NCBI RefSeq assembly: GCF_005885815.1
Contig: NZ_CP040602.1
Span: forward strand, 2,185,630-2,249,629
From: Thiomicrorhabdus sediminis
Lineage (GTDB): Bacteria; Pseudomonadota; Gammaproteobacteria; Thiomicrospirales; Thiomicrospiraceae
DNA length: 64,000 bases
Reading direction: 5' to 3'
Under the pieces are notes generated by a model. It was given only the letters and a program-made list of their open reading frames with translations, was not told where the DNA came from and made no database searches. How positions within the stretch are numbered: position 1 is the first letter of the stretch; every line of letters starts with the position of its first letter. The position numbers and the translations under genes are program-made. Positions 60,308 to 64,000 of the stretch are shown piece by piece.

Positions 60308-62758
60308 ATGAGCGAACTTGAGAAAGACGCAAAACCAACAGAGCAATCCGCCGAAGCACCGCTTCCGTCAGAAAAGAAATCTCGTCAAACGTCCTCAACG
60401 ATGCGCTTTATTAAATGGTTTATGGCCATCAATTTTTTAATTGGTGCTCTACTGATTCCGTTAGCTGCCGCGACCTATTACTACTTGACCATCTACCCGA
60501 CCCTGCCGGATGCGACCGAACTTAAGGATGTCAGCTACCAGGTTCCGCTGAAAATCGTCACAGCTGATGGCCAACTGATCAGTGAAATCGGCACCAAGAA
60601 ACGTATGCCGATCACTTATGCGGAAATTCCAGAGCGCATGACTCAAGCAATTATCTCTTCAGAGGATGAGAGTTTTTTTGAACATGGCGGGGTCGACTAC
60701 AAAGGTCTGGCACGTGCGGTTTATGAATTGGTAACGACCGGTGAAAAAAAGTCCGGTGGTTCGACAATCACCATGCAGGTGGCGCGAAACTTCTTCTTAA
60801 CACGTGAGAAATCTTATTTACGTAAACTCAATGAAATCATCTTGTCTTACAAGATTGAAAATGAGCTGAGTAAAGAAGAGATTCTTGCCCTCTATCTCAA
60901 CAAAATTTTCTTAGGCTACCGTTCTTACGGTGTCGCGGCTGCGGCGCAAACCTATTATGGCCGTCCCTTGGCGGAATTAACGCTTGACGAATACGCGATG
61001 ATTGCCGGCCTGCCGAAAGCGCCATCGGCTTACAACCCTATCGCCAACCCGGAAAGAGCCAAACTGCGTCGTAACTATGTATTGCGTCGTATGCATGAGC
61101 TTAACTTTATCAGCGAAGAAGAAATGCTTGCCGCCCAAGCGATTGAAGTCCATGCCGAAAAACATGCCTCTTATATCGATATCGAGGCAGGTTATGTCGC
61201 TGAAATGGCGCGTAGTTTTGCCATGGAGAACTTCGGTGAAGAAGCCTTACAAAACGGTCTGACCATTGTTACCACGATTGACAGTCGATTACAGGCGCAA
61301 GCCAATCAGGCGATTCGTCACGGTCTGCAACGTTATGAACGTCGTCATGGTTTCCGCGGACCAATCCAACAACTGGATTTGAATCAGTTCACCGATGATG
61401 AAGAGCTGTTTGATGCCTTAAAAGACTTTAGGAACTACGGAGATCTAAAAGTTGCCGTGGTCACCGATATTGCCAAACAATATGCCGAAATCACCATTGA
61501 AGACGGCGAACGCAATCAATTGACGTTTGATACCATGAGCTGGGCTGCGCCTTATATCACCGTTAACAGTACCGGTAAAGCGCCTAAAACCGTGAGTGAC
61601 GTTTTACAAACCGGTGATGTGGTCTATGTGCAAAAACTGGATGACAAATGGCATCTGGCACAAGACCCGGCTGTGGAATCGGCACTGGTCTCACTGGATT
61701 CCCATAATGGTCGTATTAAGGCTTTAGTCGGTGGTTATGACTACTTTAAGAGTAAGTTTAACCGCGTTACCCAGGCTCGCCGTCAGGTTGGTTCGAATAT
61801 CAAGCCGTTCCTTTATTCGACCGCTCTAGATAACGGCATGACCGCTGCCAATACCATCAATGATGCGCCAGTGGTTTTCCATGACCGCAACCTTGAGGAT
61901 ATTTGGCGTCCGGAAAACTATTCCGGTCGATTCTACGGCCCGACGCGCCTGCGCAAAGCTTTGGCTTTCTCTCGCAACCTGGTTTCAATCCGTCTGTTAC
62001 AGCATCTTGGCATCAGCACCTTTGCCGATTACCTACAGCGTTTCGGTTTCCCGCAGGATGAAATCAACCTGCACCGCGACCTGTCATTGGCATTGGGTAG
62101 CGTACAATTCACCCCTCTCGAAGTCGCTCGTGGTTATGCCACCTTCTCCAATACAGGCTATCTGATCGAGCCTTATCTGATTGAAGAGGTCAGAGACTTT
62201 AATGGTGACTTGCTGTTTAAGGCTGAACCCAAACGTGCCTGTTTACATAACCAATGTATTGAAGGCGACAACCTGAATGCACCAAGAGTGATTGAAGAAC
62301 GTAACGCCTATATCATGACCAGCATTATGCAGGATGTGATTCGCATTGGTTCCGGTAGAAAGGCGCGCGCTTTACAACGTGAAGATATTGCCGGTAAAAC
62401 CGGTACCACTAACGAGCAAAAAGACGCCTGGTTCTCCGGCTTCAATGGCAATATTGTTACCACTGTATGGACCGGTTTCGACACCCCATCGACCCTGGGT
62501 AGAAGTGAAGTCGGTGGGCGCGCATCCTTGCCTATCTGGATGGAGTATATGGAATTGGCATTAAAAGCTTACCCGAATATTCCGTTTATGCAGCCGGAAG
62601 GGCTGGTGAATATTCAGATTGATAAGGATACAGGTCAAGCGGTACCGGTTGGTACACCGGGAGCCGTTGAAGAGATCTTTAGAGAAGAAAACGCACCGGA
62701 AATTCCAAGCGTCAGTCAGAAAAAAATCGAAGAAATTACCGAAGACCTATTTGAATAG
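60308..62758 (+). CDS. mrcA: Penicillin-binding protein 1A
   Basis: Bifunctional peptidoglycan synthase. The 816-residue protein has a Lys-rich cytosolic tail, a membrane segment at about 37-58, a GT51 transglycosylase domain with SSEDESFFEHGGVDYKGLAR near 117, GGSTITMQVARN near 151, and a transpeptidase domain with the nucleophile in GSNIKPF (SxxK), SRN near 559, and GKTGTTNEQKDAW near 697. An inserted OB-like domain lies between the two enzymatic parts, as in E. coli PBP1A. It starts after a short intergenic region and is followed by the fructosamine-kinase-like gene at 20 bp. Confidence 0.96.
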   Translation: MSELEKDAKPTEQSAEAPLPSEKKSRQTSSTMRFIKWFMAINFLIGALLIPLAAATYYYLTIYPTLPDATELKDVSYQVPLKIVTADGQLISEIGTKKRMPITYAEIPERMTQAIISSEDESFFEHGGVDYKGLARAVYELVTTGEKKSGGSTITMQVARNFFLTREKSYLRKLNEIILSYKIENELSKEEILALYLNKIFLGYRSYGVAAAAQTYYGRPLAELTLDEYAMIAGLPKAPSAYNPIANPERAKLRRNYVLRRMHELNFISEEEMLAAQAIEVHAEKHASYIDIEAGYVAEMARSFAMENFGEEALQNGLTIVTTIDSRLQAQANQAIRHGLQRYERRHGFRGPIQQLDLNQFTDDEELFDALKDFRNYGDLKVAVVTDIAKQYAEITIEDGERNQLTFDTMSWAAPYITVNSTGKAPKTVSDVLQTGDVVYVQKLDDKWHLAQDPAVESALVSLDSHNGRIKALVGGYDYFKSKFNRVTQARRQVGSNIKPFLYSTALDNGMTAANTINDAPVVFHDRNLEDIWRPENYSGRFYGPTRLRKALAFSRNLVSIRLLQHLGISTFADYLQRFGFPQDEINLHRDLSLALGSVQFTPLEVARGYATFSNTGYLIEPYLIEEVRDFNGDLLFKAEPKRACLHNQCIEGDNLNAPRVIEERNAYIMTSIMQDVIRIGSGRKARALQREDIAGKTGTTNEQKDAWFSGFNGNIVTTVWTGFDTPSTLGRSEVGGRASLPIWMEYMELALKAYPNIPFMQPEGLVNIQIDKDTGQAVPVGTPGAVEEIFREENAPEIPSVSQKKIEEITEDLFE

Positions 62759-62778
62759 ATAACAAACAAGGAGCCGCT

Positions 62779-63675
62779 ATGGATTGGCAAGCATTTTCTG
62801 AATACCTCAGCAATCAACTCAACCAACCAATCCATATCGAAACGGCTCATTCGGTTGCCGGCGGAGATATCCATCAAGCCTACCAACTGCATTGTCACGA
62901 CAAAAATCTGTTCTTAAAGCTCAATCAAGCTCACCTGCTACCTCTGTTTGCCTGTGAAGCACATGGCTTAGCGGCGATTCAACGCAGCTTAACCATGCGC
63001 TGCCCTAAAGTGCTCGGTTATGGCGAATACAACAACCAAGCCTGGCTGTTAATGGAGCACCTGGAGTTGACTCATCAGGGCGATGACTTCGAGCGCGGTC
63101 GCTCCTTGGCACATATGCATCATACGGTGAATCGGGATGCTCAACCCTTTGGCTGGTTTGAAGACAACTATATCGGTCATAGCGCACAAAACAACGCATG
63201 GCATAGTGACTGGACTGATTTTTACGGCTCGCAACGACTCAAACCTCAACTCGAATTGGCACAACTGCGTGGTGCCGGTAAAGAGCTTTTTGACTTAGGT
63301 CACCAGTTGATTGCACACCTCGACTATTGGTTTAGCGATTATCAGCCCGAAGCTTCGCTTCTCCATGGTGACCTGTGGGGTGGCAATAGCGCTTTTATCA
63401 AAGACAAAAATGGGAATGAACCGGTTATTTTTGATCCCGCTTGTTACTATGGCGACCGCGAAACGGACTTGGCCATGACCGAACTGTTTGGCGGCTTCAG
63501 CCGCGATTTTTATGACGGTTATCAAAGCGTTTTTCCAATTGATGCTGGCTATCAACAACGAAAATCGCTCTATAACCTTTACCATATTCTCAATCACTTC
63601 AACCTGTTTGGCGGTCACTACGAGCATCAGGCACTCAACAGCATCAAGCAACTATTGGCGCAATGCAGCACTTGA
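62779..63675 (+). CDS. Fructosamine kinase family protein
   Basis: Predicted cytoplasmic small-molecule kinase of 298 residues, of the protein-kinase-like (APH) fold. Key parts seen are FLKLNQ (the ATP-binding Lys) near residue 46, LLMEHLEL near 92, the catalytic-loop LLHGDLWGGN near 195 and FDPACYYGDRETDLAM near 217, which holds the metal-binding Asp. E. coli YniA belongs to the same family; some members phosphorylate fructosamine residues on glycated proteins, but the natural substrate in bacteria is uncertain. It follows the PBP1A gene by 20 bp with AAGGAGCC before the ATG. Confidence 0.92.
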   Translation: MDWQAFSEYLSNQLNQPIHIETAHSVAGGDIHQAYQLHCHDKNLFLKLNQAHLLPLFACEAHGLAAIQRSLTMRCPKVLGYGEYNNQAWLLMEHLELTHQGDDFERGRSLAHMHHTVNRDAQPFGWFEDNYIGHSAQNNAWHSDWTDFYGSQRLKPQLELAQLRGAGKELFDLGHQLIAHLDYWFSDYQPEASLLHGDLWGGNSAFIKDKNGNEPVIFDPACYYGDRETDLAMTELFGGFSRDFYDGYQSVFPIDAGYQQRKSLYNLYHILNHFNLFGGHYEHQALNSIKQLLAQCST

Positions 63676-63698
63676 TGGCGTTGTTTCGGCGGCAAACT

Positions 63699-64000
<302 letters not shown>

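Overview
The window reads as the chromosome of a free-living gammaproteobacterium, with many short operons and local gene orders shared with Escherichia coli: yibN-grxC-secB-gpsA next to gpmI, trmB divergent from mutY-yggX, rph divergent from yicC, and trxA-rho. A soxY-soxZ pair points to thiosulfate or sulfur oxidation. Several c-di-GMP proteins, a large chemoreceptor and an OlsF-like ornithine-lipid synthase suggest a motile aquatic sulfur oxidiser, perhaps of the Thiomicrospira/Hydrogenovibrio/Thiomicrorhabdus group. That placement is inference from gene content; no database was searched.

Layout. 1-6.5 kb is housekeeping: tyrS (cut by the window edge), a class 1B pyrD, trmL, gpsA, secB, grxC, a rhodanese and gpmI. 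6.7-12.7 kb holds gltBD. 12.7-14.3 kb is accessory: an AT-rich orphan gene, then a non-coding element of about 570 bp with long inverted arms and paired hairpins. 14.5-31 kb mixes transport, signalling and energy genes: a MarC protein, a 3D-domain lipoprotein, a solute-binding protein, a GGDEF-EAL protein, an AEC transporter, an [FeFe] hydrogenase with an extra C-terminal domain, an atypical extended SDR, soxZ/soxY, a short SDR, a heme-c diguanylate cyclase, a D-lactate dehydrogenase-like enzyme, a second diguanylate cyclase and a TRAP binding protein. 31-37.5 kb carries a poly-HAMP chemoreceptor, a CbpA-like co-chaperone and a TonB-dependent receptor with a His-rich small protein. 37.5-45 kb has pgm, an olsF-like gene, fetAB and uvrD. 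45-64 kb is mostly housekeeping: trxA, rho, rpmE2, a thermonuclease-like protein, hemE, an EAL-HDOD protein, yggX, mutY, trmB, an AsmA protein, hemW, rdgB, rph, yicC, a PBP1A, a fructosamine-kinase-like protein and the start of adk.

How it fits together. Central nitrogen assimilation (GltBD), glycolysis and sugar-phosphate enzymes (GpmI, Pgm) and heme synthesis (HemE, HemW) sit beside energy genes that imply both sulfur oxidation (SoxYZ) and hydrogen or fermentative redox balancing ([FeFe] hydrogenase, D-2-hydroxyacid dehydrogenase). Four c-di-GMP-related proteins combine two probably active cyclases, one GGDEF-EAL protein that looks like a phosphodiesterase only, and one degenerate EAL-HDOD protein.

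Most unusual items: the [FeFe] hydrogenase with a C-terminal extension of about 117 residues resembling an NTF2/SnoaL fold; the inverted-arm element at 13664-14236; the structured repeat between soxY and soxZ; the c-type-heme diguanylate cyclase; and the thermonuclease-like protein lacking key acidic residues. I saw no CRISPR array, rRNA, tRNA, transposase or prophage genes.
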